NCBI GenBank assembly: GCA_015234525.1
Contig: JADGMX010000032.1
Coordinates: 60,457-124,456, forward strand
DNA: 64,000 nucleotides
Reading direction: 5' to 3'
Source: Flavobacterium sp.
GTDB taxonomy: Bacteria; Bacteroidota; Bacteroidia; Flavobacteriales; Flavobacteriaceae
Below, one piece after another: positions 36,365-46,112 of the stretch. Both the position numbers and the translations under genes were made by a program. The stretch's first letter is position 1. Every line of letters starts with the position of its first letter. The notes beneath the pieces are model-generated. The model saw only the letters and a program-made list of their open reading frames with translations, ran no database searches and had not been told where the DNA came from.

Positions 36365-37903
36365 ATGCTAACTAAAGTTTTTGGAAGCGCCGTATTTGGA
36401 GTTGAAGCCACAACAATCACCGTGGAAGTCAATATCGATAAAGGTATCGGTTATCATTTGGTCGGTTTGCCGGATAACGCTATTAAGGAAAGCAGCTATC
36501 GCATCGCGGCAGCATTGAAAAACAACGGCTACTCATTACCGGGGAAAAAGATTACCATTAATATGGCTCCTGCCGATCTTCGCAAAGAAGGTTCAGCCTA
36601 CGATCTGACTTTGGCCATCGGAATTCTCGCAGCTTCCAACCAAATAATCGCCGATCACGTCGGGAAATACATCATCATGGGCGAACTTTCCTTAGACGGA
36701 AGCCTGCAACCAATTCGCGGGGCGCTGCCAATTTCAATCAAAGCAAAAGAAGAAAATTTTAAAGGTTTTTTTCTGCCGATTCAAAACGCAAAAGAAGCTG
36801 CTATTGTAGAGGGTATCGACGTCTATGGTGTCGAAAATTTACTGCAAGTAATCGAATTTTTTGACGGCAAGACCTTAATCGAGCCGACAAAATTTAATCC
36901 GACAACCGAGTTCAGCCAAACCGACGATCATACGCTCGAGCACGATTTCAGCGATGTAAAAGGCCAGGAAAGCATCAAACGATGCATGGAAATTGCCGCC
37001 GCCGGAGGTCACAACATCATTCTTATCGGTCCGCCCGGCGCCGGTAAAACAATGCTTGCAAAAAGACTTCCCAGCATTCTGCCACCAATGACATTGCCTG
37101 AAGCGCTGGAAACCACCAAGATTCATAGTGTTGCGGGAAAGTTAAAAGAAATCGGATTGATGAATCATAGACCGTTCAGAAGTCCGCATCATACAATTTC
37201 AAACGTCGCACTCGTTGGTGGTGGAAGTTATCCGCAACCCGGCGAAATTTCGATGGCACATAACGGTGTTCTATTTTTGGACGAACTTCCAGAATTCAAA
37301 CGCGATGTGCTCGAGGTCATGCGCCAACCGCTCGAAGATCGCGAGGTAACGATTTCTCGTGCAAAATTTACGGTGACCTATCCATCATCGTTTATGCTGG
37401 TTGCAAGTATGAACCCGAGTCCGGGTGGATTTTTCAACGATCCCGATTCCGCTTCAACCTCGTCAGCTAACGACATGCAGCGTTATATGAGCAAAATTTC
37501 AGGACCGCTACTCGACAGGATTGATATCCATATCGAGGTCACTCCGGTTCCGTTTGAAAAATTAGCAGATAAACGCAAAAATGAATCAAGTAGGGAGATT
37601 CGCGAACGAGTAACATCTGCACGTGAGCGGCAAGCAATTCGGTTTGCAACTTTAGAGAAGGTAAATTACAACGCACAAATGGGATCAAAACACATCCGCG
37701 AGTTCTGTTCACTAGACGAATTATCGCTGCAATTGCTGAAAACAGCTATGGAGCGGCTGAACCTTTCGGCCCGCGCATACGACCGGATTTTGAAAGTAGC
37801 CCGAACAATCGCCGATCTCGAGCCGGCCATGAATATCGGTGCAAATCACATCGCCGAAGCTATCCAATACCGAAGTTTGGACAGGGAAGGTTGGTTGGGA
37901 TAA
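36365..37903 (+). CDS. YifB family Mg-chelatase-like AAA ATPase (ComM type)
   Basis: A 512-residue protein. The N-terminal ChlI domain (about 20-140) has the opening MLTKVFGSAVFGVEA. The AAA+ core has Walker A GPPGAGKT at 222-229 and Walker B VLFLDELPEF near 302-311. A C-terminal domain with LSARAYDRILKVARTIADLE is also present. The ComM relatives are hexameric helicases promoting branch migration during natural transformation. Most bacteria carry the gene regardless of competence. Length and domains are normal. Confidence 0.93.
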   Translation: MLTKVFGSAVFGVEATTITVEVNIDKGIGYHLVGLPDNAIKESSYRIAAALKNNGYSLPGKKITINMAPADLRKEGSAYDLTLAIGILAASNQIIADHVGKYIIMGELSLDGSLQPIRGALPISIKAKEENFKGFFLPIQNAKEAAIVEGIDVYGVENLLQVIEFFDGKTLIEPTKFNPTTEFSQTDDHTLEHDFSDVKGQESIKRCMEIAAAGGHNIILIGPPGAGKTMLAKRLPSILPPMTLPEALETTKIHSVAGKLKEIGLMNHRPFRSPHHTISNVALVGGGSYPQPGEISMAHNGVLFLDELPEFKRDVLEVMRQPLEDREVTISRAKFTVTYPSSFMLVASMNPSPGGFFNDPDSASTSSANDMQRYMSKISGPLLDRIDIHIEVTPVPFEKLADKRKNESSREIRERVTSARERQAIRFATLEKVNYNAQMGSKHIREFCSLDELSLQLLKTAMERLNLSARAYDRILKVARTIADLEPAMNIGANHIAEAIQYRSLDREGWLG

Positions 37904-37973
37904 ATAAGTGAGATAAATTAATTGGTTCGCTTTACCTATCGGCCGAAGAATATAAAAGTAGGCTGCAAACTAA

Positions 37974-38378
37974 TTAATGCTGCGAGTACTCAATTCCAAA
38001 GTCGGAAAGAAAACTATACAACGCAATATCGCGATCGCTGTTGTAATTTTTGGAACCGCTGCGATAATATTTGATGATGTAACTCATTTGAAGTTCGGTG
38101 TAGCCTTCAGCTTCAAGCGGCATTCCAAGTTCGCCGGCGAGCAGGTATTCATCAAGATCTTTGTCGGTAAGGATATTTTCGGGGATTCCGTTTTCTAGCA
38201 ATCCGTTAATGCGTTCATATTTTCTACGACCACTTTTAAAACCTGCTAAAAAAGCTTCGTTGTTAAATTGTGGCGCTACCGATGTCAGATCTTCAAAATC
38301 TAAAAAGATCGGATTCTGCCCAAACACATAGCCGTTGAGATATTGCTTTCGGAATTTCGAATTGAAAATATTTTCCAT
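37974..38378 (-). CDS. Hypothetical protein, 134 residues
   Basis: A soluble protein without signal, cysteine or known motif; helical, acidic overall. It starts MENIFNSKFRKQYLNGYVFG and has DKDLDEYLLAGELGMPLEAEG in the middle. The ATG at 38378 is favoured because a perfect -7 box ends 4 bases upstream. Codon use resembles the neighbours. I do not recognise the family. Confidence 0.7.
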   Translation of the reverse strand: MENIFNSKFRKQYLNGYVFGQNPIFLDFEDLTSVAPQFNNEAFLAGFKSGRRKYERINGLLENGIPENILTDKDLDEYLLAGELGMPLEAEGYTELQMSYIIKYYRSGSKNYNSDRDIALYSFLSDFGIEYSQH

Positions 38379-38382
38379 GGAG

Positions 38383-38390
38383 CAAATATA
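38383..38390 (-). promoter_or_regulatory. -7 box 4 bases before the ATG of a hypothetical gene
   Basis: TATATTTG-CTCC-ATG on the minus strand predicts transcription starting at or very near the start codon (leaderless). Confidence 0.5.
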
Positions 38391-38431
38391 TTCCAAATTA
38401 GAAAATTAGGTTTGTGATCTTGAAATTTTTT

Positions 38432-38992
38432 TCAACCGAGTTTTAAACCGTTTTCGCTGGCCTTGATCAGTTTAACTAATCTGTTTTGTCTGGTTTCCGC
38501 TTTCTTCGCCTCCATTATCCAATGAATTATCAACTTTTGGTAGGATGCTGATTGCTTTTTGAAAAACTCGAAAGCGACTATGTTTTGTGAGAACATGAGC
38601 GCCAAATCCGGCGACAAAGTTTCTTGCGGCTTCTCGAAATGATAAATACCGGTTTTTTCCGGCCTACGCCGATTGTAAGTTGCCAATCCTTCTGGCTTCA
38701 TTTTTCCGGCTGCAATCAATTCACCGACTTTTTTAATATTGACATTGCTCCAAATGCTATTCGGTTTTCTAGGAGTAAACCTTCTGGTGTACCGCTGATC
38801 ATCGACTGGATTGAGTCGGCCGTCAATCCATCCAAAGCATAAAGCTTCATCAACCGATTCAGCCCAGGTCATTGTTTTCCGATTGCTGTTAACGCGATAA
38901 TAGCCAACAAACAGCTCGGTTGAAGACGAGTGATTTTCCTCCAACCACGCTCGGAATTCGGCAGCCGATTCAAAATAAATCGTTTCAGCCAT
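38432..38992 (-). CDS. YdeI/OmdA family protein
   Basis: A 186-residue protein of the YdeI/OmpD-associated family. The diagnostic N-terminal motifs are WLEENHSSSTELFVGYYR (16-33), MTWAESVDEALCFGWIDG (40-57) and RRFTPRKPNSIWS (69-81). The C-terminal tail is Lys/Arg rich. Family members are linked to resistance to cationic peptides and polymyxin in some species, with unclear mechanism. It shares one base with the metallopeptidase gene upstream. Confidence 0.87.
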   Translation of the reverse strand: MAETIYFESAAEFRAWLEENHSSSTELFVGYYRVNSNRKTMTWAESVDEALCFGWIDGRLNPVDDQRYTRRFTPRKPNSIWSNVNIKKVGELIAAGKMKPEGLATYNRRRPEKTGIYHFEKPQETLSPDLALMFSQNIVAFEFFKKQSASYQKLIIHWIMEAKKAETRQNRLVKLIKASENGLKLG

Positions 38993-39858
38993 TAAAATGC
39001 GTCGAGATTTTCAAACGTATTACCTCTGCTGACATCGCCTGTCTTAAAGCCAAGGTTGAACCAATACATTCGCTGTTCAGAAGTTCCGTGGGTAAACGAA
39101 TCGGGAACAACCTGACCTTGCGTCCGACGTTGAATCGCATCGTCGCCAACAGCATTGGCCGCGCTTAAAGCTTCTTCAATATCGTTTTCATCAAGAATGC
39201 TTTTCATTTTTTCGTTATGGTGCGTCCAGACGCCGGCATAAAAATCAGCTTGCAATTCGAGCGCCACCAAAAGTTTGTTAGCTTCTTTTTTGCTCATTCC
39301 TGACTGCAATTGCTGGACTTTTTGCGAGGTTCCCAAAAGCGTCTGCACATGATGACCAACCTCGTGCGCAATCACATATGCTATTGCAAAATCGCCACCT
39401 TGGGCACCAAATCTGCTTTGAAGCTCATCAAAAAACCGCAAATCCATATACACTTTCTGATCCGCCGGACAGTAAAAAGGCCCTGAAGCCGAACTCGCTC
39501 CGCCACACTGAGTTTGAACCGCATCGGTAAACAACACGAGCTCCGGCTCTACATATTGCTGGCCACTTTGGGAAAAGATTTTGTTCCAGACGTCTTCGGT
39601 ATCAGCCAAAACAACAGAAACAAATTCACGCATTTCAATTTCTTCAGCTGAAAGGGGAGTGGTACGTTCAGTTTGTTGACCTTGTTGCATTTGATTCTGC
39701 AATCCGTTTATGAGATCACCGGAATCGCCACCACCGAGAAAAATTGAAATCAATAAAATAATCACGCCGGCAATTCCGCCACCCGCCACCATTTTGCCAC
39801 CCGACATTCCACGTCTGTCGTCAACGTTTCCGCTTTGCCTTCTACCTTTCCAACGCAT
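38992..39858 (-). CDS. Neutral zinc metallopeptidase (YpfJ family)
   Basis: A 288-residue inner-membrane-anchored protease-like protein. A basic N-terminus (RWKGRRQS) is followed by one membrane helix at about 25-43. The zinc motif HEVGHH is at 165-170, and a glutamate ligand probably lies in LELQADFYAGVW further on. The C-terminal stretch FTHGTSEQRMYWFNLGF is typical of the family. No substrate is known. It is 10 bases after the aldehyde dehydrogenase gene. Confidence 0.87.
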   Translation of the reverse strand: MRWKGRRQSGNVDDRRGMSGGKMVAGGGIAGVIILLISIFLGGGDSGDLINGLQNQMQQGQQTERTTPLSAEEIEMREFVSVVLADTEDVWNKIFSQSGQQYVEPELVLFTDAVQTQCGGASSASGPFYCPADQKVYMDLRFFDELQSRFGAQGGDFAIAYVIAHEVGHHVQTLLGTSQKVQQLQSGMSKKEANKLLVALELQADFYAGVWTHHNEKMKSILDENDIEEALSAANAVGDDAIQRRTQGQVVPDSFTHGTSEQRMYWFNLGFKTGDVSRGNTFENLDAF

Positions 39859-39868
39859 AGTTATAAGT

Positions 39869-41218
39869 TTAGATCCATTTCATTAATTTACGAATTTTTT
39901 TCAGTTTTCCACTATAAGGTGCATATCTCAGTGGAATGTCGAGCCAAGTTGCCCGGAGAACTATTGCTTTTTTATGTGAAAATGTGTCAAAGCCGATTTT
40001 CCCGTGATACGCTCCGATACCACTATCGCCAACGCCACCAAAGGGCAAGCGGTTATTTGCAAACTGCACCACTGTGTCGTTGATGCATCCACCACCAAAC
40101 GAGAATTCAGTAATAATTTGTTTTCCGAATTTTAAATTATCGGTAAAGACATAAAGCGCTAATGGGTGAACACAACGTGAAATCAATCGGCGTAGCTCAT
40201 CATTGTCACTATAGGAAACCACCGGAAGTATCGGACCAAAAATTTCTTCAGACATAAGAATGCTTTCCATTTCGGGATCTGCAATTAATGTTGGCGAAAT
40301 ATAATTCTGATCTTTATCCGTCTGTCCACCAAAAACAACTTTCGACGGATCGATCATATTCTGAAGCCGTACCCAGTTTTTATGATTGATGATCCGGGCA
40401 AAATCGGGCGACTCGATCGGATTTTCGCCATATGCTTTTACGATCTCCTCACGCAGAAGCCCAATAAATTTATCTTTGATTTTTGCCGAAACCAACAAAT
40501 GATCGGGCGCAATGCAAGTCTGACCGGCATTTACAAATTTCCCCCAAACGATTCGTCGGGCAGCAAGCGGCAAATTCGCGGTTTCATCAACAATACACGG
40601 ATTTTTCCCGCCAAGTTCCAATGTAACCGGTGTTAGATTCTCGGCAGCGGCTTTCGCAATAATTTTCCCAACTGAAACGCTTCCCGTAAAAAAAATATAA
40701 TCCCACTTCTTCTCGAGCATTCTTTGGGTTACTTCAACGCCGCCTTGATAAACTTCAACATCAAAAGGGTCAAAAGTTTCAGCAACGATAATCGAAATAA
40801 TTGCTGCTGTGCTCGGGGTTAGTTCTGAGGGTTTCACCACAACCTGATTTCCTGCGGCTACTGCGGCAATTAACGGGCACATGGCGAGTTGAAACGGGTA
40901 ATTCCACGGGGCAATGACCAGCACCTTGCCGTAAGGTTCCCGATAAATGTAATCTGACGAAGGGAAATTTAATAGCGAAGGCCAAACCTTTTCCGGCTTG
41001 GCCCATTTTTTCACGTTTTTAATCGTGTGCTTTAAATCTGAAATAACATATGAAGTTTCGGTGACAACCGCCTCAAACGCCGGCTTTCTGAAATCTTCAT
41101 ACAGCGCGCTGATCACCGCATTTTCATGCTTGATCACTACACTTAACAATTTTGTCAATATTTCCTTCCGATAGGATACATCGGTACGGTAATTTCTGCT
41201 TGGTTTGGTACTAGACAT
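39869..41218 (-). CDS. Aldehyde dehydrogenase family protein
   Basis: A 449-residue NAD(P)-dependent dehydrogenase of the fatty-aldehyde type (YwdH/ALDH3-like), with catalytic C235 in AGQTCIAPDH, general base E201 in TLELGGKNP and the TGSVSVGK cofactor loop near 179-186. The C-terminal hydrophobic segment RATWLDIPLRYAPYSGKLK is typical of this group. The ATG at 41218 is chosen because a -7 box ends three bases before it; the upstream TTG lies within that box. Confidence 0.9.
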   Translation of the reverse strand: MSSTKPSRNYRTDVSYRKEILTKLLSVVIKHENAVISALYEDFRKPAFEAVVTETSYVISDLKHTIKNVKKWAKPEKVWPSLLNFPSSDYIYREPYGKVLVIAPWNYPFQLAMCPLIAAVAAGNQVVVKPSELTPSTAAIISIIVAETFDPFDVEVYQGGVEVTQRMLEKKWDYIFFTGSVSVGKIIAKAAAENLTPVTLELGGKNPCIVDETANLPLAARRIVWGKFVNAGQTCIAPDHLLVSAKIKDKFIGLLREEIVKAYGENPIESPDFARIINHKNWVRLQNMIDPSKVVFGGQTDKDQNYISPTLIADPEMESILMSEEIFGPILPVVSYSDNDELRRLISRCVHPLALYVFTDNLKFGKQIITEFSFGGGCINDTVVQFANNRLPFGGVGDSGIGAYHGKIGFDTFSHKKAIVLRATWLDIPLRYAPYSGKLKKIRKLMKWI

Positions 41219-41221
41219 ACT

Positions 41222-41229
41222 CAAATTTA
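41222..41229 (-). promoter_or_regulatory. -7 box 3 bases before the aldehyde dehydrogenase ATG
   Basis: TAAATTTG-AGT-ATG on the minus strand. A transcript starting about 5 bases after the box would be leaderless. Confidence 0.5.
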
Positions 41230-41247
41230 GCAAGAAATCTGTTAAGT

Positions 41248-42594
41248 CTATCGTAATCCGAAACTATATCCTAAGAAAACATCGGCCTGCTTCGAATCGT
41301 TAGCCAAGGCCGTGATCGCAGATCCCGAACCGATAAAAAATCCGTAGAATCTAAGTCCGAGTCCGCCAGCTAATCCTGAAATTTCGTTGTCAGACCAAGT
41401 CGACCACAACTCAAAATTATTGATCGTAAATCGCGGTGTCACCGAAAAAACATTTTGCGTGGCGATTTGGTCGTTAGCCGAACTATCATTCAACTTCTGT
41501 TTGGTATATAAAGTAACATATAATTTTGGGACGACTTTAAAATCTGCGTAAGCGCTGAAAACCGCCGGAGTTTTAACCTTAAAATCAATGTTGTCCTTTT
41601 CATTTTTGTTTAAATATCCGCTGTCAAGCAAAATATCTTCGGCATCAGCCAAGCCATCGGCGTCCTCAAAAACTTCTAAATTCAATTGTTCGGTTGGCGC
41701 AATGTTCAACACATAATTGGTCGACGCATTATTTGCATCGCTAAAAGTCATTGAGCCCATATTCCGGAGCGCAAATCCGGCTTTGATCTTATAATGCACA
41801 TTATCAACGTCCTTCCATTGATAATTCGCGCCAAAATCAAGTGCAACGCCATTCAATCCGCCGAAAATCGAACTCGTGTAATCGCTGAAATCATCAAAAG
41901 TTTCACCTAAATTACCGGAATACGAAACATTCAGATCTGCATTTGCATCTGTCAGGATCGAACTCCCGGCTCCGGTTAAAATTGTTCCTGAAAATTGATT
42001 GGCACCAAAATTCGCGTAAGATCCCGGAAACAACAACTTAATGGTTAAACCACCATTGATTTTATGCACGTCGGTTTCGTAAAGATTGCGAGCTACTGAC
42101 AAGCCGAGTTCACCCCACGAAGTTCCGGTAATACGTTGGTTAAAATCGTTGTTGATAATGGTTGTGAGCATTTGAGACTGAGAGTTGCCACTTGAAACCG
42201 CATCGCCCAGGTTCGGATCGACATCAACCATATCCATTTTGGCATATGCTTTCAAACCAACCATAAATGCCCACTTATTAACCCGGAATGCAAAAGCAGG
42301 ACCGTGTATTTCAGTATCAGCTCTAAAGTTCACCGGCTTATTACCGTTAAAAATTAAATCCTCGAAATCGGCATCCGAATTCAAATCGCTGAATCCAACT
42401 TTATTATTTGCAACATTTGCGCTGATCGCGAACAACTGCGTTTCATATTTCGAGCGTAAGTCGGCAAGTTCAGCCGGATTTATATTTGCGTTTAAAACGC
42501 CAACGCGTTGGGAAGTATTGATTCCGGAGAAATGGTCCTGCGCGGAAGCCATCGAAAAAGCGCAACCGCAAAATAAAAGTATCGTTTTTTTCAT
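41248..42594 (-). CDS. DUF5723 family outer-membrane beta-barrel protein
   Basis: A 448-residue exported protein with a signal peptide ending ASAQ at residue 19. It is rich in alternating beta strands and ends in an aromatic residue motif (YSFGLR), as expected for an outer-membrane barrel. It corresponds to the Bacteroidetes DUF5723 family of FadL/PorV-like appearance; function unknown. It is transcribed alone, with only a 29-base gap after the aldehyde dehydrogenase promoter. Confidence 0.78.
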   Translation of the reverse strand: MKKTILLFCGCAFSMASAQDHFSGINTSQRVGVLNANINPAELADLRSKYETQLFAISANVANNKVGFSDLNSDADFEDLIFNGNKPVNFRADTEIHGPAFAFRVNKWAFMVGLKAYAKMDMVDVDPNLGDAVSSGNSQSQMLTTIINNDFNQRITGTSWGELGLSVARNLYETDVHKINGGLTIKLLFPGSYANFGANQFSGTILTGAGSSILTDANADLNVSYSGNLGETFDDFSDYTSSIFGGLNGVALDFGANYQWKDVDNVHYKIKAGFALRNMGSMTFSDANNASTNYVLNIAPTEQLNLEVFEDADGLADAEDILLDSGYLNKNEKDNIDFKVKTPAVFSAYADFKVVPKLYVTLYTKQKLNDSSANDQIATQNVFSVTPRFTINNFELWSTWSDNEISGLAGGLGLRFYGFFIGSGSAITALANDSKQADVFLGYSFGLR

Positions 42595-42657
42595 GTAGGG
42601 ATTTTTAAGGCGCCAAAAATGGACAAATTAAATCTGCCAAACAATACTTATTTCTGG

Positions 42658-43350
42658 CTATTTTTTGACGGCATTCCAAACCGGATCATTCGGCGGATCA
42701 GCCTCAATCACAAGTTCTTGCTTTGTAACCGGATGCGATAATTGTAATTTTCGGGCGTGAAGGTGAATGCTGCCATCGGGATTACTTCGGTCAAAACCAT
42801 ACTTTAAATCGCCTTTGATCGGCGAACCAATAGCGCTTAATTGCGCCCGAATCTGATGATGACGACCGGTGTGGAGTTCGACTTCCAGCGCAAAATAATT
42901 ATTCAATTCGGCAATTACGGCATATTCTAAGCTTGCAACTTTACTATTCGGAACTTCCTTTACGTGCGCTTTCGACAAATTGCTTTTCTCATTGCGCGTC
43001 ATGTAATGAACCAGCGTCGCAGCGTTTTCCGACGGTTTATTCTTAACAACCGCCCAGTATGTTTTTCGGGTTTCGCGATTTTTGAATTTTTCATTCAATC
43101 GTGTCAGCGCTTTGGAAGTTCGCGCAAAAATCACAATTCCCGACGTCGGCCGATCCAGCCTGTGAACCACACCCAGGTAAACCTCGCCGGGCTTTTCGTA
43201 TTTCTTTTTAATGTATTCTTTTACAACATCCGACAGCGGTTTGTCGCCGGTTTTATCGCCCTGAACAATGTCGCCAGCACGCTTATTTACCGCAATTATG
43301 TGATTGTCTTCATAAAGGACCTGAAGATTTTCAGCCGTCGAATACTTCAT
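42658..43350 (-). CDS. RluA-family 23S/tRNA pseudouridine synthase
   Basis: A 230-residue enzyme. The catalytic aspartate lies in VHRLDRPTSGIVIFART (about 63-79). The region LHTGRHHQIRAQLSAIGSPI (about 158-177) is the second signature. It has no S4 domain, so it is of the short RluA/RluC-like type; the target uridine is unknown. The ATG at 43350 is one codon inside a TTG. It lies 6 bases after panB and is co-transcribed with it. Confidence 0.9.
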   Translation of the reverse strand: MKYSTAENLQVLYEDNHIIAVNKRAGDIVQGDKTGDKPLSDVVKEYIKKKYEKPGEVYLGVVHRLDRPTSGIVIFARTSKALTRLNEKFKNRETRKTYWAVVKNKPSENAATLVHYMTRNEKSNLSKAHVKEVPNSKVASLEYAVIAELNNYFALEVELHTGRHHQIRAQLSAIGSPIKGDLKYGFDRSNPDGSIHLHARKLQLSHPVTKQELVIEADPPNDPVWNAVKK

Positions 43351-43356
43351 CAAACT

Positions 43357-44175
43357 TTAGTATTGTTCTTTTTCGTTCGGAAAATCAGAAGTTTTCACAT
43401 CGTCGACATATTGCGCGATTGCCGAAGTCATTGTTTCATACAAATTGGCATAACGTCGCAAAAATCTGGGGTTGAATTCGTTGTTCATTCCAAGCATGTC
43501 GTGAATAACCAAAACTTGTCCGTCAACGCCGCCGCCTGCGCCAATTCCAATTACCGGAATCGAAACGCTCTTTGCAACCCTTTGGGCCAATTGCGCCGGA
43601 ATTTTCTCTAAAACCAATGCAAAACAACCAACGCGCTCAAGCATTTTCGCATCTTCAAGCAGTTTTTCAGCTTCGTCGTCTTCCTTTGCACGAACGGTGT
43701 AGGTTCCGAATTTATAAATCGATTGAGGCGTTAATCCCAGATGTCCCATAACCGGAATCCCCGCGTGCAAAATTTTCTTGATCGAGTCTTTGATTTCTCT
43801 ACCGCCCTCAAGTTTTACCGCGTGTCCGCCACTTTCTTTCATGATTCTGATCGATGATCGAAGCGCCTCTTTCGGATCTGATTGATAACTTCCAAAAGGC
43901 AAATCAACAACTACAAGTGCGCGATTCGTTCCACGAACTACCGACGCTGCGTGATAAATCATTTGATCGAGCGTAATTGGAAGTGTTGTTTCGTGGCCCG
44001 CCATCACGTTTGAAGCCGAATCGCCAACCAAAATCACGTCAATTCCCGCCTGATCAACAATGGTCGCCATGCTAAAATCGTATGCCGTTAACATCGAAAT
44101 TTTCTCGCCATTCGACTTCATTTCAATCAACGACTTGGTGGTAATCCGCTTGTAATCTTTTTTTGCTACCGACAT
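43357..44175 (-). CDS. panB: 3-methyl-2-oxobutanoate hydroxymethyltransferase
   Basis: A 272-residue TIM-barrel enzyme of pantothenate synthesis that makes ketopantoate from alpha-ketoisovalerate. Signatures are [17 protein letters not shown] (28-44), [19 protein letters not shown] (49-67), VKLEGG (about 119-124) and the catalytic glutamate in [14 protein letters not shown] (187-200). The length is standard. Confidence 0.95.
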   Translation of the reverse strand: MSVAKKDYKRITTKSLIEMKSNGEKISMLTAYDFSMATIVDQAGIDVILVGDSASNVMAGHETTLPITLDQMIYHAASVVRGTNRALVVVDLPFGSYQSDPKEALRSSIRIMKESGGHAVKLEGGREIKDSIKKILHAGIPVMGHLGLTPQSIYKFGTYTVRAKEDDEAEKLLEDAKMLERVGCFALVLEKIPAQLAQRVAKSVSIPVIGIGAGGGVDGQVLVIHDMLGMNNEFNPRFLRRYANLYETMTSAIAQYVDDVKTSDFPNEKEQY

Positions 44176-44220
44176 TTTTGGTGTTTTAGAATGTAAAAGT
44201 ACTAATCTTAAGTGTGATTT

Positions 44221-44302
44221 GGCAGCTAATCCTGCTATCCGCTATATCTTTTTTAATTCCTGTCGTCATTAAAAAAGGATGCCGCTCCTATCAGGGCTGG
44301 GA
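44221..44302 (+). repeat. Family A dispersed repeat, copy A3
   Basis: It starts GGCAGCTAATCCTGCTATCC and ends CTCCTATCAGGGCTGGG. The arms ATCTTTTTTAAT (44246-44257) and ATTAAAAAAGGAT (44268-44280) pair almost perfectly. It lies between panB and sdaA. Confidence 0.75.
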
Positions 44303-44316
44303 CAGAAAGTTACGCG

Positions 44317-45744
44317 TTAACAATCAGCCAGGTTCACCGCAATGGCAAGTCCGCCTTCAGAAGTTTCTTTATACTTATTGTTCATGTCTTTTGCCGTTTG
44401 CCACATGGTGTCAACCACTTTGTCAAGGGGAACTTTGGCATTCTTCGGGTCTGTTTCCAAGGCGAGTTCGGCCGCGTTGATCGCTTTAATGGCGCCCATC
44501 GTATTTCGCTCGATACACGGAATCTGAACCAATCCCGCAATCGGATCGCAGGTAAGTCCAAGGTGATGCTCCATGGCAATTTCAGCCGCCATCAATGCTT
44601 GCTCCGGAGTTCCGCCCATAACCTCACAAAGTGCTGCTGCCGCCATTGCCGAAGAAACCCCGATTTCAGCCTGGCAACCGCCCATCGCTGCTGAAATTGT
44701 CGATCCTTTTTTAAAGATACTGCCAATTTCACCGGCTGTTAATAGAAATTGCTTGATTTCCTTTTCGCCCGCCTGATGATTTTCGATCACGAGATAATAC
44801 ATCAAAACCGCGGGAATCACGCCGGCACTGCCGTTTGTTGGCGCAGTAACAACGCGACCTAAAGCAGCGTTGACTTCGTTCACGGCGAGTGCAAAACAAG
44901 AAACCCATTTTAAGATTTGCCTGAATTTGACCTCGGTTTTCCGGATTTGTAAAAGCCACTGCTGCGGCGATTCGTATTGCGCATCACCGATTAAATTTTT
45001 GTGCATGTCAAATGCCCGACGCCGGACGTTCAATCCGCCCGGAAGCGTACCTTCAGAATGGCAACCGATAAACATACATTCGAGCATGGTTTCCCAAATC
45101 CGGAGCAGTTCGCTGCTGATCACTTCTTCGGAACGCATCGATTTTTCATTCTCGTAAACGATTTCCGAAATTGATTTGTTTTCGGCTCGGCAAAACTGCA
45201 GAAGTTCGTCGGCTTTGTCAATCGGGAACGGAAAGGCGTGTTTTATTTCGCTTTTAATCGCTGCATTTTCACGTTCTTCCTTGACGACAAATCCGCCGCC
45301 AATAGAGTAGAAGGTAGACGAATACACTTGGTCGTCTGTCGTATATGCGGTAAATGTCATTCCGTTTGCATGGAATGGCTGAAAGTTTCGGTTAAAGACA
45401 ATATCGGCAAAGAACGAAAACGGTATTTGCCGCTCGTTTGCCAGATTGATGGTTCCGGTGGATTCGATATCGGAAATAATTCCTGAAATTCTGTCGATCG
45501 GAATGTATTCAGGATCCTGACCGCTTAAGCCAAGCATCACCGCAAGGTCGGTCGCGTGGCCTTTTCCGGTTAGCGACAAGGAACCATAAAGGTCGGTTTT
45601 GACACGATCTGTTTTATCAAGAAGATTTTCCTGACGAAGTTCCTCAAGAAAACGTTCGGCGGCGCGCCACGGACCAAGAGTGTGCGAGCTTGATGGCCCG
45701 ACACCGATTTTTAACATATCGAAAACGGAAATAGATTCTTGCAT
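44317..45744 (-). CDS. sdaA: L-serine ammonia-lyase (iron-sulfur)
   Basis: A 475-residue single-chain serine dehydratase making pyruvate and ammonia. The N-terminal beta domain starts SVFDMLKIGVGPSSSHTLGPW, the usual family opening. The [4Fe-4S] cysteines lie in FIGCHSEGTLPGG, LTCDPIAGLVQIPC and the terminal ADC. The ATG at 45744 is chosen over a TTG two codons upstream. It is monocistronic. Confidence 0.94.
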   Translation of the reverse strand: MQESISVFDMLKIGVGPSSSHTLGPWRAAERFLEELRQENLLDKTDRVKTDLYGSLSLTGKGHATDLAVMLGLSGQDPEYIPIDRISGIISDIESTGTINLANERQIPFSFFADIVFNRNFQPFHANGMTFTAYTTDDQVYSSTFYSIGGGFVVKEERENAAIKSEIKHAFPFPIDKADELLQFCRAENKSISEIVYENEKSMRSEEVISSELLRIWETMLECMFIGCHSEGTLPGGLNVRRRAFDMHKNLIGDAQYESPQQWLLQIRKTEVKFRQILKWVSCFALAVNEVNAALGRVVTAPTNGSAGVIPAVLMYYLVIENHQAGEKEIKQFLLTAGEIGSIFKKGSTISAAMGGCQAEIGVSSAMAAAALCEVMGGTPEQALMAAEIAMEHHLGLTCDPIAGLVQIPCIERNTMGAIKAINAAELALETDPKNAKVPLDKVVDTMWQTAKDMNNKYKETSEGGLAIAVNLADC

Positions 45745-45764
45745 TATCAAAGCAGATTTGGCTA

Positions 45765-45772
45765 CAAATATA
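45765..45772 (-). promoter_or_regulatory. -7 box for sdaA
   Basis: TATATTTG on the minus strand, 20 bases before the ATG. Confidence 0.55.
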
Positions 45773-45816
45773 ATCTACTTTCGCTGACTATAACGTTTGA
45801 GCACGTCGGCAGACCG

Positions 45817-46068
45817 TTAAATTCGGTCTTTAATAAATAAGTAGATGCATACAAGTCCGATAATGATCATCGCAACACCCCAAATTTGCACGCCATCAGG
45901 TTCGTTATACCTCATGGCTCCGCGGATTAGCAGAAAAATACCAATAAGAAGCGTCCAAAAACTTTGCTTTTTTGGTTCTGGTTCCGGTTCGGGCGTATAT
46001 GGAGTTTGTACTTCAGCGTCAAGCGGCTGTTGCGTAGGTTCGAGCGAGTTTATATTTTCTTCTGCCAT
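45817..46068 (-). CDS. Small single-pass/two-pass membrane protein, 83 residues
   Basis: A hydrophilic, acidic and Pro-rich N-terminal third (PYTPEPEPEPKKQ) precedes two hydrophobic stretches (about residues 37-50 and 61-78). No family is recognised with confidence. A lipoprotein gene precedes it by 44 bases on the same strand, so co-transcription is possible. Confidence 0.65.
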   Translation of the reverse strand: MAEENINSLEPTQQPLDAEVQTPYTPEPEPEPKKQSFWTLLIGIFLLIRGAMRYNEPDGVQIWGVAMIIIGLVCIYLFIKDRI

Positions 46069-46112
46069 AATTACTAGTTAGGTGACAATGATAACAAAAA
46101 TCTTCAACTTAA

